The notes: generated by a model not told the origin, from the letters alone. A stretch of DNA of 64,000 bases from Paramagnetospirillum kuznetsovii (GCF_003284725.1 NZ_PGTO01000001.1:434001-498000), one strand, 5' to 3'. Shown: positions 37,730 through 47,395, counted from the stretch's first letter. Numbers and translations are program-made.

Positions 37730-39301
37730 ATGTCTTCCGCCTCCACCTCGCGTCCGCGTCCCGTTGTCTTGTGCATCCTCGATGGCTGGGGCTGGCGGGA
37801 AGACAGCGCCGATAACGCCATCGCCCAGGCCGACACCCCCAACTGGGACCGCTTCCTGGCCGCTTATCCCCATGCGCTTCTGGCCAGTTCAGGCCTGCAG
37901 GTGGGACTGCCCGACGGTCAGATGGGCAATTCCGAGGTGGGCCACATGAATCTGGGCGCCGGGCGGGTGGTGATGCAGGATCTTCCGCGCATCGACACCG
38001 CCGTGGCCGACGGCTCGCTGGCCCGCAATCCGGCGCTGACCGAGATGATCGCCAAGGTCAAGGCCAAGGGCGGCACCTGCCATCTGATGGGGCTGCTCAG
38101 CCCCGGCGGCGTTCATTCCCATCAGGACCATCTGGCCGCCCTGGCGCGCACCATCGCCGATGCCGGGGTGCGGGTGGCGGTGCACGCCTTCCTCGACGGC
38201 CGCGACGTGCCGCCGTCCTCGGCCAAGGGCTTCCTCGAACGCTTCGAGGCCGATATCAAGGGCCATGACGCCTTCGTCGCCACCGTGTCGGGCCGCTATT
38301 ACGCCATGGACCGCGACAAGCGCTGGGACCGGGTGAGTCTGGCCTGGAACGCCCTGGTCCAGGGCCAGGGCGAGACGGCGCCCGATGCCATCGCGGCGGT
38401 GACCCGGTCCTACGCGGCGGGCAAGACCGATGAATTCGTGCTGCCCACCGTCATTGCCGGTTATGGCGGCATGAAGGACGGCGATGGGCTGCTGATGGGC
38501 AATTTTCGCGCCGACCGGGCGCGTGAGATCCTGGCCTGTCTGGTGGATCCCGCTTTCGACGGCTTTGCCCGCGCCCGCCAGGTGGACTTCGCCGCCCGTC
38601 TGGGCCTGACCGAGTATTCCAAGGATCTGAACGCCTTTCTCGGCGCCCTGTTCCCGGCGGAATCCCTGTCCAACATCCTGGGCGAGGTGCTGAGCCGCGC
38701 GAATTTGAAGCAGTTGCGCATCGCCGAGACCGAGAAATACGCCCACGTCACCTTCTTCTTCAACGGCGGCCGCGAGATGGTGTTTCCCGGCGAGGAGCGC
38801 ATCCTGGTGCCCAGCCCCAAGGTCGCCACCTACGATCTTCAGCCGGAGATGTCGGCGGGCGAGGTCACCGACAAGCTGGTGGCCGCCATCGCGGACGGCA
38901 CGTTCGATGTCGTCGTGGTCAACTACGCCAATGGCGACATGGTCGGCCATACCGGTTTTCTCGACGCCGCCATCACGGCGGCCCAGACGGTGGATGCCTG
39001 CCTCGGGCGGTTGGAAGCGGCGGTGAAGGCGGCCGGCGGCACCATGCTGGTCACCGCCGATCACGGCAATGCCGAGCAGATGAAAGACCCCGTCACCGGC
39101 GAGCCCCACACCGCCCATACCACCGGCCCGGTCCCGGCGGTGCTGGTCTTGCCGCCGACCGGGATTGCCGCCATCCGCGACGGCCGTCTGGCCGATGTGG
39201 CGCCGACCCTACTGGCCTTGCTGGGGCTGGGGCAACCGGCCGAGATGACCGGCAGATCCTTGCTGGTGCCGGATGCCGAGGGAATTCGAGCGGCGGAATG
39301 A
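37730..39301 (+). CDS. gpmI: 2,3-Bisphosphoglycerate-independent phosphoglycerate mutase
   Basis: Interconverts 3- and 2-phosphoglycerate in glycolysis and gluconeogenesis using two Mn ions. The alkaline-phosphatase fold is marked by [12 protein letters not shown] and the catalytic Ser in [44 protein letters not shown] and the metal site [23 protein letters not shown] are also present. The start at MSSAST gives 523 residues, the usual size. It overlaps envC by 4 bases (ATGA), opening a tightly packed envelope operon. Confidence 0.97.
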   Translation: MSSASTSRPRPVVLCILDGWGWREDSADNAIAQADTPNWDRFLAAYPHALLASSGLQVGLPDGQMGNSEVGHMNLGAGRVVMQDLPRIDTAVADGSLARNPALTEMIAKVKAKGGTCHLMGLLSPGGVHSHQDHLAALARTIADAGVRVAVHAFLDGRDVPPSSAKGFLERFEADIKGHDAFVATVSGRYYAMDRDKRWDRVSLAWNALVQGQGETAPDAIAAVTRSYAAGKTDEFVLPTVIAGYGGMKDGDGLLMGNFRADRAREILACLVDPAFDGFARARQVDFAARLGLTEYSKDLNAFLGALFPAESLSNILGEVLSRANLKQLRIAETEKYAHVTFFFNGGREMVFPGEERILVPSPKVATYDLQPEMSAGEVTDKLVAAIADGTFDVVVVNYANGDMVGHTGFLDAAITAAQTVDACLGRLEAAVKAAGGTMLVTADHGNAEQMKDPVTGEPHTAHTTGPVPAVLVLPPTGIAAIRDGRLADVAPTLLALLGLGQPAEMTGRSLLVPDAEGIRAAE

Positions 39302-40782
39302 CTCCGATCGGCCGTTTCCAAAAGACCAGGGGCCTGGCCCTGATTCTGGTCCTGCTGCTGGCGGGTGGTGGCACCGCATGGGCCACCTGGGATCAACCGG
39401 TGGATGCCGGGCAGCGTCTGAAGGAGCTGGAAAGCCAGCTGGAACGTTCGCGGGCCGAACATGACGAGATCAAGTCCAAGGCCGCCGCCCTGGCCGACGA
39501 GACCAGCCGACTGCGGACCGACATGGTCAAGGCCGCCCGCGCCGCCCAGGAAAACGAGGAACTGCTGTCCGAGTTGGAGGTCCAACTGGAGGATCTGCGG
39601 GCGCGCGAGATCGATAAATCCAAGGCGCTGAGGCGACGCTCGCAGCAGATGGTCGGCGTGTTGACCGCGCTGCAACGTCTGGCCTGGCGGCCCACCGAGG
39701 CGCTGATCGCCCAGCCGCAGAGCCCCGCCGACACCGTGCGCTCCGCCATCTTGCTGCGGGCCGCCGTTCCCCAGATCGAGCAATCGGCCAGGGATCTTAA
39801 AGTTGAAATCGATCAGGTCACCCGGCTGCGTTCGGATATCGGCGACCAGCGCCAACGCATCTCCTCGGCGGCCGGGCGGCTGGAAGACGATCATCTGCGC
39901 CTGAAGGACATGTTCGAGCGCAAGAGCATGGTCCAGCGCGAGACCGAACAGGAACGTCGCGCCGCCGAACTGCGATTGCAGGAATTGGCGGGACAGGCCG
40001 AGGATCTGCGCGATCTGCTGACCCGGCTGGAACAGGAGCGCGAGCGCCGTCTGGCCGAGGCCGCCGCCAAGGCCGCCGCCGAACGGGTGGCCCGCGAGGC
40101 CGAGGCCCAGGCGCGCCGCATCGCCCGCGAGGCGGAACTGGCCGCCGAAAAGGCCGCCCGCGAGGCCGAGGCGGCCGCCCAGAAGGCGCAGCAGCAGGCC
40201 GCCGCCGCCGCCCGCGAACGGGAACTGGCCCAGGCCCGCGCCGCCCACGAGGCGGAATTGCGGGCCCAGGCCGACGCCAAGGAAAAGCAGATCGCCGCCC
40301 AGCAGGCCGCCCAGGACGCCGACCGGGCATCGCGCGAAGCCGCGGCCACAAGGCCGGTACGCGGCGACAAGCCGTTCAGCCAGGCCCACGGCAAGCTGCC
40401 CTATCCGGCGCGCGGCCGGGTGGTGGAGGCCTTCGGCCACACCAACGATGTGGGCCACATCGCCAAGGGCATCACCATCCAGACCCGCAAGGGGGCGCAG
40501 GTCATCGCGCCGTTCGACGGGCAAGTGGTTTTCGCCGGTCCGTTCCGGGGCTATGGGCTGCTCTTGATCATCGAACACAGCGAAGGCTATCATACGCTTC
40601 TCGCGGGGATGGCGCAGGTTGACTGTGCCGTCGGCCAGAGACTCGCAGCGGGAGAGCCCGTGGGCGTGATGGGGCAGGACGATGACGCCAGGCCCGCCCT
40701 CTATGTCGAGCTGCGCCACGGTGGCCAGCCGGTCAACCCGTTGCCTTGGCTCACGGCACAAAAAAGTAAGGCTAGTGGATGA
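39298..40782 (+). CDS. envC: Murein hydrolase activator EnvC (M23 family)
   Basis: A 494-residue exported protein with an N-terminal membrane anchor or signal ([17 protein letters not shown]) and a long coiled coil (about 35-330) very rich in Ala, Glu and Arg. It ends in a LytM/M23 domain ([40 protein letters not shown]). The metal-binding HxH of active M23 peptidases is replaced ([15 protein letters not shown]), as in EnvC, so it should activate amidases for septal wall splitting. It overlaps both gpmI and ctpA by 4 bases. Confidence 0.92.
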   Translation: MTPIGRFQKTRGLALILVLLLAGGGTAWATWDQPVDAGQRLKELESQLERSRAEHDEIKSKAAALADETSRLRTDMVKAARAAQENEELLSELEVQLEDLRAREIDKSKALRRRSQQMVGVLTALQRLAWRPTEALIAQPQSPADTVRSAILLRAAVPQIEQSARDLKVEIDQVTRLRSDIGDQRQRISSAAGRLEDDHLRLKDMFERKSMVQRETEQERRAAELRLQELAGQAEDLRDLLTRLEQERERRLAEAAAKAAAERVAREAEAQARRIAREAELAAEKAAREAEAAAQKAQQQAAAAARERELAQARAAHEAELRAQADAKEKQIAAQQAAQDADRASREAAATRPVRGDKPFSQAHGKLPYPARGRVVEAFGHTNDVGHIAKGITIQTRKGAQVIAPFDGQVVFAGPFRGYGLLLIIEHSEGYHTLLAGMAQVDCAVGQRLAAGEPVGVMGQDDDARPALYVELRHGGQPVNPLPWLTAQKSKASG

Positions 40783-42152
40783 TTCGCAAGATTTTGATCG
40801 CGGCGGGAACCTTCGCCCTGCTGTCGACCTCCGCTTTGATCCCCGCGTCGGCGGTGGCGGCGGAGCGCAAGGAAACCTACAAGCTTCTCGACCTGTTCGC
40901 CGAAGTCTTCGACAAGGTGCGCTCGGAATACGTGGAGCCGGTCAATGACGAGGAACTGATCGAGGCGGCGCTCAGCGGCATGCTGACCTCGCTGGATCCC
41001 CATTCCAGCTACCTCAATCCGAAGAATTCCAAGGACATGGACATCCAGACCCGCGGCGAATTCGGCGGTCTCGGACTCGAAGTCACCATGGAGAGCGGCT
41101 GGGTCAAGGTGGTCTCGCCCATCGACGACACCCCGGCCTATCGCGCCGGAATGCAGCCGGGCGATTTCATCACCCATCTGGACGGCGAGCAGGTCCAGGG
41201 CCTGTCCCTGTCCGAGGCGGTGGACCGCATGCGCGGACTGGTCAATACCGACATCAAGCTGACGGTGCGCCGCCAGGGGGTCGAGAACCCCTTCGAGGTC
41301 AAGCTGACCCGGGCCATCATCAAGGTGCAGACCGTCAAGGGCCAGACCCAGGGCGATATCGGCTATATCCGCATCTCCCAGTTCAGCGCCACCACCAACG
41401 ACGATTTGAAGCGGATCATGGCGCAGTTGAAGAAGGATATCGGCAAGGCGCCGACCGGCTTCGTGCTTGATCTGCGCAACAATCCCGGCGGTCTGCTGGA
41501 TCAGGCGGTGGCGGTATCCGACGCCTTCCTGGACAAGGGCGAGATCGTCTCGACCCGTTCGCGGCGCCCGGAAGACACCCAGCGCTTCAACGCGCGGCCC
41601 GGCGACATCGCCGAAGGCCTGCCGCTGGTGGTGCTGATCAACGACGGCTCGGCCTCGGCCTCGGAAATCGTCGCCGGTGCCCTGCAAGATCACAAGCGCG
41701 CCGTCATCATGGGCACCCGCTCGTTCGGCAAGGGCTCGGTCCAGACCCTGATCCCGCTGCCGGGCCACGGCTCCATGCGGCTGACCACGGCGCGCTACTA
41801 CACGCCGTCGGGACGCTCCATCCAGGCGGTGGGCATCGAGCCCGACATCAAGGTGCAGCAGTCCAAGGTCGAGCCCATCGGCGGGCCCGAGCGCGAACGC
41901 CGCTCCGAGGCGTCCTTGCGCAAGGCCCTGCCCAATCCCAACGGCACCGCCAAGCCCCAGGACAAGGACTCCGACAAGGACAAGGCGGAGCCCGCCAAGC
42001 CAGCGGTCGCCCCCGCGACGCCCGCTCCCACTGGGGCCAAGCCGGAAGCTCCGACTCCCGTCAAGCTGGGCGACCCGGCGCAGGATTACCAGTTGGCCCG
42101 TGCCCTGGACCTCTTGCGCGGTCTGTCGGTCTATCGCCCGGCGACCAAGTAG
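40779..42152 (+). CDS. ctpA: Carboxy-terminal processing protease CtpA (S41)
   Basis: A periplasmic protease of 457 residues with a signal peptide (ASALIPASAVAA). The PDZ domain lies at about 85-170 (GLGLEVTMESGWVKVVSPIDDTPAYRAG). The S41 catalytic Ser is in NDGSASASEIVAGAL and the Lys in GTRSFGKGSVQTLIPL. The C-terminal tail is low-complexity (Lys/Pro/Ala-rich), of unknown use. It trims or destroys exported proteins, often with EnvC-type wall enzymes. It is coupled to envC by an ATGA overlap. Confidence 0.96.
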   Translation: MIRKILIAAGTFALLSTSALIPASAVAAERKETYKLLDLFAEVFDKVRSEYVEPVNDEELIEAALSGMLTSLDPHSSYLNPKNSKDMDIQTRGEFGGLGLEVTMESGWVKVVSPIDDTPAYRAGMQPGDFITHLDGEQVQGLSLSEAVDRMRGLVNTDIKLTVRRQGVENPFEVKLTRAIIKVQTVKGQTQGDIGYIRISQFSATTNDDLKRIMAQLKKDIGKAPTGFVLDLRNNPGGLLDQAVAVSDAFLDKGEIVSTRSRRPEDTQRFNARPGDIAEGLPLVVLINDGSASASEIVAGALQDHKRAVIMGTRSFGKGSVQTLIPLPGHGSMRLTTARYYTPSGRSIQAVGIEPDIKVQQSKVEPIGGPERERRSEASLRKALPNPNGTAKPQDKDSDKDKAEPAKPAVAPATPAPTGAKPEAPTPVKLGDPAQDYQLARALDLLRGLSVYRPATK

Positions 42153-42164
42153 GAACGGCCAGCA

Positions 42165-43604
42165 ATGGCATCGGATAGTCACGACGATCTCGACGAACTG
42201 GACGAAGAGCCCTCGTTCGAGATCGTCGTCGACGATCCGGTCCCCAAGAAAGGGTTCAATCTGAACCTCAGGCCGATCCTGATCGGCCTGTTGGTTCTGG
42301 TATTGGGCGGCGGCCTTGGTTCCGCAATCTACCTTGCCATGAATTATGAAGCCCGCGACCTGATCGGGCTGCTCGATATTGGCGAATCGCCGCCGCGCCT
42401 GTCCCTGGCCCTGCCGGGTTTGGGCGACGTCGGCAAGCTCGCCGACATGGCCAAGCCCACGGATACCGGTCGGGGTGGCGGACTACTGACGCCGCCGGGG
42501 GGCGCGGGCGGCGCCTCGCCGGAAATGCTGAAGGCGATTCCCGACGATACGCCGCCGCCGGATGCGCCGCCCATGGCGTCTCCCACCGCCGCGCCCGCTG
42601 CTGCTCCAGCAGCCGCGCCCGCCGCCGCGCCGCCGCCCTCGGGCGATGCCGCCGCCGACGAGTTGGCCCGGCTGGAGGCCGGTTCCGCTCCCGCGCCCAA
42701 GGCGGCCAAGGTGGCGGCGGTGGATGCCACCGGCATGCCGACCCAGCCGAGCCCGCGCAGCGCCGACAAACAGCCGCCCAGTTTCGAGTCCATGGCCGCG
42801 CCAAAGGGCGAGATGAAGCCGCTGCTGGCCGCGCCGGTCCGGGAATTGCAGCGCAAGACCCAGGCGGGCGATCTGCCCTATCCCGGACCCGATGGCCGCC
42901 AGCCCTGGCAGGTCTATTCCCGGCCGTGGTCGGGGCCCGCCGACAAGGGCAAGGTGGCGGTGGTGGTGGTGGATCTCGGCCTGGACAAGACCGCCACCGA
43001 GGCGGCCATCGCCAAGCTGCCGCCGGAGGTCACCCTGGCCTTCAGCCCTTATGCTCCCAGCCTGGACAAGTGGATCAAGAAGGCCCGCGACTTCGGTCAC
43101 GAAGTGCTGATGATCCTGCCGGCCGAAGGCCCCGGCTATCCGAGCCGCGATCCCGGCCCCTATGGACTGCTCAGCTCGCTGTCGCCGGAAGCCAATCTGA
43201 ACCGGCTGGAAACCGTCATGGCCAAGGGCGCCGGTTATGCCGGTCTGGTCTCGCTGGGCTCCACCTACGGGGCCTCGCCGCTGATGGCCGCGACCCTGGC
43301 CGCCGTCAAGGAGCACGGCATCTATTTCCTGGGCGACGGCGCCGCTGGCGCCGGGAAGGGACCGCCCCTGGCCCCGGTCACCGCGATCGTGGATTCCGAT
43401 CCGTTCAAGGAAGCCATCGACATGCGGCTCAATCAGGTCAGCATCCAGGCGCGCACCAAGGGTCAGGCGGTGGCGGTGATCAATGCCCGGCCCTTGTCCT
43501 TCATCCGGCTGATGGCGTGGCTGACCGATCTGGACGGCCAGAATCTGGTCCTGACCCCGGCCTCCACCGTCGTCCAGCAATCCTCCGGCCCCGGTAAATC
43601 ATGA
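42165..43604 (+). CDS. Divergent polysaccharide deacetylase family membrane-anchored protein
   Basis: A 479-residue protein. A short acidic cytoplasmic N-terminus (DDLDELDEEPSFEIVVDD) is followed by one transmembrane helix (LIGLLVLVLGGGLGSAIYLA) and a Pro/Ala-rich periplasmic linker (about 95-200). The C-terminal DUF610/YibQ-type domain contains VAVVVVDLGLDKTATEAAIAKLPPEVTLAFSPYAPSLD and HEVLMILPAEGPGYPSRDPGPYGL. The family resembles deacetylases but lacks the usual metal site, so enzyme activity is doubtful. It commonly sits with envC and ctpA, as here. Confidence 0.9.
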   Translation: MASDSHDDLDELDEEPSFEIVVDDPVPKKGFNLNLRPILIGLLVLVLGGGLGSAIYLAMNYEARDLIGLLDIGESPPRLSLALPGLGDVGKLADMAKPTDTGRGGGLLTPPGGAGGASPEMLKAIPDDTPPPDAPPMASPTAAPAAAPAAAPAAAPPPSGDAAADELARLEAGSAPAPKAAKVAAVDATGMPTQPSPRSADKQPPSFESMAAPKGEMKPLLAAPVRELQRKTQAGDLPYPGPDGRQPWQVYSRPWSGPADKGKVAVVVVDLGLDKTATEAAIAKLPPEVTLAFSPYAPSLDKWIKKARDFGHEVLMILPAEGPGYPSRDPGPYGLLSSLSPEANLNRLETVMAKGAGYAGLVSLGSTYGASPLMAATLAAVKEHGIYFLGDGAAGAGKGPPLAPVTAIVDSDPFKEAIDMRLNQVSIQARTKGQAVAVINARPLSFIRLMAWLTDLDGQNLVLTPASTVVQQSSGPGKS

Positions 43605-44113
43605 GCAAGAAGCACAAGCTCCCCAAGCTTCCCTACGAGCAACGGCCCTATCGCCCCGGCATCGGGCTGGTGCTGGTCAACGCCCAGGGCAAGGTCTTCG
43701 TCGCCCAGCGGGTGGATACCCCCGGCGACGCATGGCAATTCCCTCAGGGCGGCATCGACGAGGGCGAGGATCCGCGCCGCACCGTGCTGCGCGAGATGGA
43801 AGAGGAAATCGGCACGCCCAAGGCCGAGATCATCGCCGAATCCAAGGACTGGATCGCCTACGACCTACCCGCCGACATCGCCGACAAGGTGTGGAAGGGC
43901 CGCTTTCGCGGCCAGAAGCAGAAATGGTTCCTCGCCCGGTTCACCGGGAAGGATTCCGATATCGACCTCGAGACCGAGCACCCGGAATTCTGCCGCTGGC
44001 AATGGATGGATCTGGCCGAAACCCCCGCCATGATCGTCGGCTTCAAGCGCGCCCTCTACGAGCAGGTGGTGGCGGAATTCCTGCCCCTGGTCCGGGCGAT
44101 GGACAAGGGCTGA
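43601..44113 (+). CDS. rppH: RNA pyrophosphohydrolase (Nudix)
   Basis: Removes pyrophosphate from 5' ends of mRNA, starting decay. The Nudix box is intact: GGIDEGEDPRRTVLREMEEEIG (first and last residues span about 48-70). RPGIGLVLVNAQGKVFVAQR before it and KQKWFLARFTG after it are typical of RppH. The length of 170 fits. It overlaps the preceding gene by 4 bases and ends the gpmI-envC-ctpA run; a large hairpin 6 bases later may be its terminator. Confidence 0.95.
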   Translation: MSKKHKLPKLPYEQRPYRPGIGLVLVNAQGKVFVAQRVDTPGDAWQFPQGGIDEGEDPRRTVLREMEEEIGTPKAEIIAESKDWIAYDLPADIADKVWKGRFRGQKQKWFLARFTGKDSDIDLETEHPEFCRWQWMDLAETPAMIVGFKRALYEQVVAEFLPLVRAMDKG

Positions 44114-44118
44114 CCCAT

Positions 44119-44177
44119 ATGGAGCGCGGGCGTCCCGCCCGCTGAACGCCCTACGGGTGGGGACGCCCGCGCTCCAT
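44119..44177. repeat. Long palindromic repeat after rppH
   Basis: ATGGAGCGCGGGCGTCCC (44119-44136) and its exact complement GGGACGCCCGCGCTCCAT (44160-44177) form an 18-bp perfect inverted repeat around a 23-nt loop. The arm shares GGAGCGCGG-CGTCCC with the repeat at 37181-37196. It probably acts as a strong stem loop at the 3' end of rppH mRNA. Confidence 0.8.
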
Positions 44178-44220
44178 CTCCCAGAGTCGGTCAGGGGTTG
44201 GTGGAATCGGTTTTCCTTTT

Positions 44221-44255
44221 CGTCACCCTGGGGCTTGACCCGAGGGTCCATGGAC
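44221..44255. repeat. Dispersed palindrome of the 'GGGCTTGACCC' type
   Basis: GTCACCCTGGGGCTTGACCC followed by GAGGGTCCATGGAC resembles the interspersed element found in many alphaproteobacteria (GTCATCCCCGGGCTTGACCCGGGGATCC). The arms CCCTGGGG/CCCGAGGG pair imperfectly around CTTGA. Confidence 0.5.
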
Positions 44256-44286
44256 GGCCAGCCCTGGCCCATGGCCGCCGCCGATT

Positions 44287-44315
44287 CACCACCAAGGCAC
44301 CAAGGACACCAAGAG
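44287..44315. repeat. Half copy of a 'CCACGAAGGCACGAAG'-like repeat
   Basis: ACCACCAAGGCACCAAGGAC followed by ACCAAG is a degenerate version of the tandem-like unit found as a full inverted pair at 63692-63782. Only one arm is present here. Confidence 0.5.
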
Positions 44316-44344
44316 AGGGGAGCAAGCGGCCAACCCTTCCTCTT

Positions 44345-44370
44345 TCGTCATGGCCGGGCATATCCCGGCC
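44345..44370. repeat. Dispersed 'CGTCATGGCCGGGC' palindrome
   Basis: TCGTCATGGCCGGGCATATC followed by CCGGCC. GGCCGGG and CCCGGCC form a 7-bp stem around CATAT. This matches a common alphaproteobacterial interspersed palindrome. Together with the three units before it, it leaves little unique sequence in 44114-44400. The rest of the gap to 44448 shows no gene. Confidence 0.5.
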
Positions 44371-44448
44371 GCCCTCGCGGTTCCGCTTCAACGTCTTATG
44401 AAGCAAGACGGCGTGGGCAAGACGGAGAGCAAAAAACCGCGTCGGCCT

Positions 44449-45294
44449 CTAGATGCTCAGCGGCGCGAAGAAGCGGCTGGGCAGGGCGATTTCGTCCTGG
44501 GCGGCGATCAACGCCAGTTCGCGGCGGCCTTGCTCGCGGGTCTTGGCCAGGATGCCGTAGAGGCTGGACACCGCCATGGACAGGGCTTCGGGCAAGTCCT
44601 CGCCGCGCAGCAGATGTCCCAGCAGCAAGGCCGACAGCACGTCGCCCGCGCCATTGGGCGGGGTGGGGAAGGCGATGGTGGGGGTGCGAACCGCCCAGGC
44701 GCCGTCCTTGGTCACCGCCGCGCAGGCCACCATGTTTTCCCCCGTCGGCAGGCTGGTGACCACCACCATGGCGGGGCCGGACTCCATTAAATGGCGCGCC
44801 GCCGTCACCGCCTCGGGCAGGTTGCCGACCGGAAGGCCGGTCAAATGGGCCAGTTCGAAGCGATTGGGCGTCACCACGTCGGCGGCGGGCACCAACCGTT
44901 CCGCCAGGATTTCCGGAATGCCCGGCTTGACATAAAGACCCGGCCCATCATCGCCCATCACCGGGTCGCACAGGAACAGAGCCTTGGGGTTGGCCATGCG
45001 GATTTCCGAGGCGGCGCGCAGCACCGCGTCCCCCGTCTTCGGGCGGCCCAGATAGCCGGACAGGATGCCGTCGCAGGATTTCAGCAGGCCCAGATCTTCC
45101 AGGCCGCCGACCACGTCGTTGAGATGGTCGGCGCCCATGACGCCGCCGCTCCACCGTCCGTGGCCGGGGTGGTTGGAAAACTGCACCGTATCCACCGGCC
45201 AAACGTCGAAACCCAACCGCTGCAACGGAAACACCGCCGCGGAATTACCCACATGGCCATAAGCGACGGCCGACTGGAAAGAAAGAATCTGCAT
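44449..45294 (-). CDS. pdxY: Pyridoxal kinase PdxY
   Basis: Phosphorylates pyridoxal to PLP in the B6 salvage route. The 281-residue protein has the ribokinase-type fold: MQILSFQSAVAYGHVGNSAAVFPLQRLGFDV at the start (shown in part, opening MQILSFQSAVAYGHVGNSAA). It also has FLCDPVMGDDGPGLYV, VVTPNRFELAHLTG and the nucleotide loop FPTPPNGAGDVLSALL with the catalytic Asp. The frame opens 28 codons earlier, but the ATG at 45294 fits the family start. It is divergent from the lyase gene. Confidence 0.93.
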   Translation of the reverse strand: MQILSFQSAVAYGHVGNSAAVFPLQRLGFDVWPVDTVQFSNHPGHGRWSGGVMGADHLNDVVGGLEDLGLLKSCDGILSGYLGRPKTGDAVLRAASEIRMANPKALFLCDPVMGDDGPGLYVKPGIPEILAERLVPAADVVTPNRFELAHLTGLPVGNLPEAVTAARHLMESGPAMVVVTSLPTGENMVACAAVTKDGAWAVRTPTIAFPTPPNGAGDVLSALLLGHLLRGEDLPEALSMAVSSLYGILAKTREQGRRELALIAAQDEIALPSRFFAPLSI

Positions 45295-45395
45295 GTCCAG
45301 ACCTGTATAAACGACGGATTGTTGCGCTGCAACCTTGCCATCGGCGAGAGGTGTTGTTAGTGTGCCCCGCTTTTTCATATCAGGGAGTTCTCCCC

Positions 45396-46268
45396 ATGGC
45401 GACCATCGCGCGGCCGCGCCGCTCCGTCCTTTACATGCCGGGCTCCAATCCCCGCGCCCTCGACAAGGCGCGGACGCTCGCCGCCGACGGCCTGATCCTG
45501 GATCTGGAGGACGCCGTCGCCCCCGACGCCAAGGACGCGGCCCGCGCCCAGGTGGTCGAGGCGGTCAAGGCCGGTGGCTATGGACGGCGCGAACTGCTGG
45601 TCCGCGTCAACGGCCTCGCCACCCCCTGGTTCCATGCCGACGTGGCCGCCGCCGCCGCCTCGGGCGCCGACGCCATCCTGATCCCCAAGGTGGAAAGCGC
45701 CGACGCGGTGCGGCTGACCGAGGCCATCATGGTGGCCAGCGGCGCCCCGGACACCATGGCCATCTGGTGCATGATGGAGACGCCGCGCGGTATCCTGCGC
45801 GCCGAGGAGATCGCGACGTCCAGCCCGCGCATGGCCGGTTTCGTCATGGGAACTTCCGATCTGGCCAAGGATCTGCACTGCGCCCATACCCGCGACCGCC
45901 TGCCCATGATCACCTCGCTGGGCCTGTGCCTGCTGGCGGCGCGCGCCCATGGCCTGGCGGCGTTGGACGGGGTCTATCTGGATCTGAACGACGACGAGGG
46001 TTTCGAATATTCCTGCCGCCAGGGCCTGGAACTGGGCTTCGATGGCAAGACCCTGATCCATCCCAAGACCATCGACATGGCCAATGCCGTCTTCGCCCCG
46101 TCGGAGAAGGAGATCGAGTGGTCCAAGAAGATCATCGCCGCCCATGCCGAGGCCGCCAGCGCAGGCAAGGGCGTCGTCGTGGTCGACGGCAAGCTGATCG
46201 AGAACCTGCATGTGGAAAATGCCCGGCGCGTGGTCGCCCTGGCCGAACAGATCGCCGCCACGGCCTAA
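45396..46268 (+). CDS. HpcH/HpaI-type CoA ester lyase, likely malyl-CoA/beta-methylmalyl-CoA lyase
   Basis: A 290-residue CitE-like TIM-barrel protein. It begins RPRRSVLYMPGSNPRALDKARTL. LILDLEDAVAPDAKDAAR carries the metal Asp/Glu, then LLVRVNGLATPW, ILIPKVESA, and MMETPRGILRAEE for substrate and metal. In this locus, next to mesaconyl-CoA hydratase, the expected reaction is cleavage of beta-methylmalyl-CoA to glyoxylate and propionyl-CoA, and malyl-CoA cleavage. Rhodobacter also has a close paralogue, malyl-CoA thioesterase (Mcl2), of this shorter size, so that alternative is open. AGGGAG precedes the ATG at 45396. Confidence 0.82.
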   Translation: MATIARPRRSVLYMPGSNPRALDKARTLAADGLILDLEDAVAPDAKDAARAQVVEAVKAGGYGRRELLVRVNGLATPWFHADVAAAAASGADAILIPKVESADAVRLTEAIMVASGAPDTMAIWCMMETPRGILRAEEIATSSPRMAGFVMGTSDLAKDLHCAHTRDRLPMITSLGLCLLAARAHGLAALDGVYLDLNDDEGFEYSCRQGLELGFDGKTLIHPKTIDMANAVFAPSEKEIEWSKKIIAAHAEAASAGKGVVVVDGKLIENLHVENARRVVALAEQIAATA

Positions 46269-46281
46269 CGGAGTCCCCCTC

Positions 46282-47334
46282 ATGACCAAGACCAATTCCG
46301 GCAACTTCTTCGAGGATTTCCGCCTCGGCCAGGTGATCAATCACGCCACGCCGCGCACCGTCACCTCGGGCGACGTGGCGCTGTACACCGCGCTCTACGG
46401 CTCGCGCTTCGCCGTCAATTCCTCGGCCGAATTCGCCAGGAAGATTGGTCTTCAGTCCGCTCCGGTGGACGATCTGCTGGCCTTCCACGTGGTGTTCGGC
46501 AAGACGGTCCCCGATGTCAGCCTCAACGCGGTGGCCAATCTGGGCTATGCCGCCGGGCGCTTCGGCGCGCCGGTCTATCCCGGCGACACCCTGACCACGG
46601 TGTCCACCGTCATCGGCCTGAAGGAGAATTCCAACAAGCAGACCGGCGTGGTCTATGTCCGCTCCAGCGGCACCAACCAGCGCGGCGAGATGGTGGTGGA
46701 ATACGTGCGCTGGGTGATGGTGCGCAAGCGCGACGTCAACGCCGTCGTCGCCGAGGAGAAAGTCCCAGACCTGCCCGCCGCCGTCGCCGCCGCCGATCTG
46801 ATCATCCCGGAAGGTCTCGGCCTCGGGGGCTATGACGATACCCTGGCCGGCAGCCCCCATCGCTGGGGCGACTACGCGGTGGGCGAGAAGATCGACCATG
46901 TGGACGGCATGACCATCGAGGAAGCCGAGCACATGATGGCGACAAGGCTGTGGCAGAACACCGCCAAGGTCCATTTCAACCAGTATACCGAGGGCCAGGG
47001 CCGCTTCGGCCGCCGCCTGATCTATGGCGGCCATATCATCAGCCTGGCGCGCGCCCTGTCCTTCAACGGGCTGGGCAACGCCTTCAAGCTGGTGGCCATC
47101 AACGGCGGCCGCCACGCCAATCCCACCTTCGCGGGCGATACCATCCACGCCTGGTCGGAAGTGCTGGAAAAGATCGAGGTGCCCGGCCGCTCCAACCTCG
47201 GCGCGCTCCGCCTGCGCCTCGTCGCCACCAAGAACCAACCCTGCGCCGCCTTCCCCTTCAAGGCGGAAAACGGCAAGGACTTCGACGCCTCGGTGGTGCT
47301 CGATCTCGACTACACGGTGCTGATGCCGCGCTGA
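46282..47334 (+). CDS. mch: Mesaconyl-CoA hydratase
   Basis: Hydrates mesaconyl-C1-CoA to beta-methylmalyl-CoA in the ethylmalonyl-CoA pathway. The 350-residue protein holds two MaoC-like hot-dog domains. The first is around NFFEDFRLGQVINHATPRTVTSGDVALY; the second starts at DYAVGEKIDHVDGMTIEEAEH and includes HFNQYTEGQGRFGRRLIYGGHIISLARAL. Its length and these segments match Mch. It lies 13 bases after the lyase gene, so the two consecutive pathway steps share an operon. Confidence 0.92.
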   Translation: MTKTNSGNFFEDFRLGQVINHATPRTVTSGDVALYTALYGSRFAVNSSAEFARKIGLQSAPVDDLLAFHVVFGKTVPDVSLNAVANLGYAAGRFGAPVYPGDTLTTVSTVIGLKENSNKQTGVVYVRSSGTNQRGEMVVEYVRWVMVRKRDVNAVVAEEKVPDLPAAVAAADLIIPEGLGLGGYDDTLAGSPHRWGDYAVGEKIDHVDGMTIEEAEHMMATRLWQNTAKVHFNQYTEGQGRFGRRLIYGGHIISLARALSFNGLGNAFKLVAINGGRHANPTFAGDTIHAWSEVLEKIEVPGRSNLGALRLRLVATKNQPCAAFPFKAENGKDFDASVVLDLDYTVLMPR

Positions 47335-47395
47335 CCCGGTAGGGCGCCCAACCCCTTCGGGTGGGGTGTCCCGCCGAAAAGTGTGGTTCCTATCG

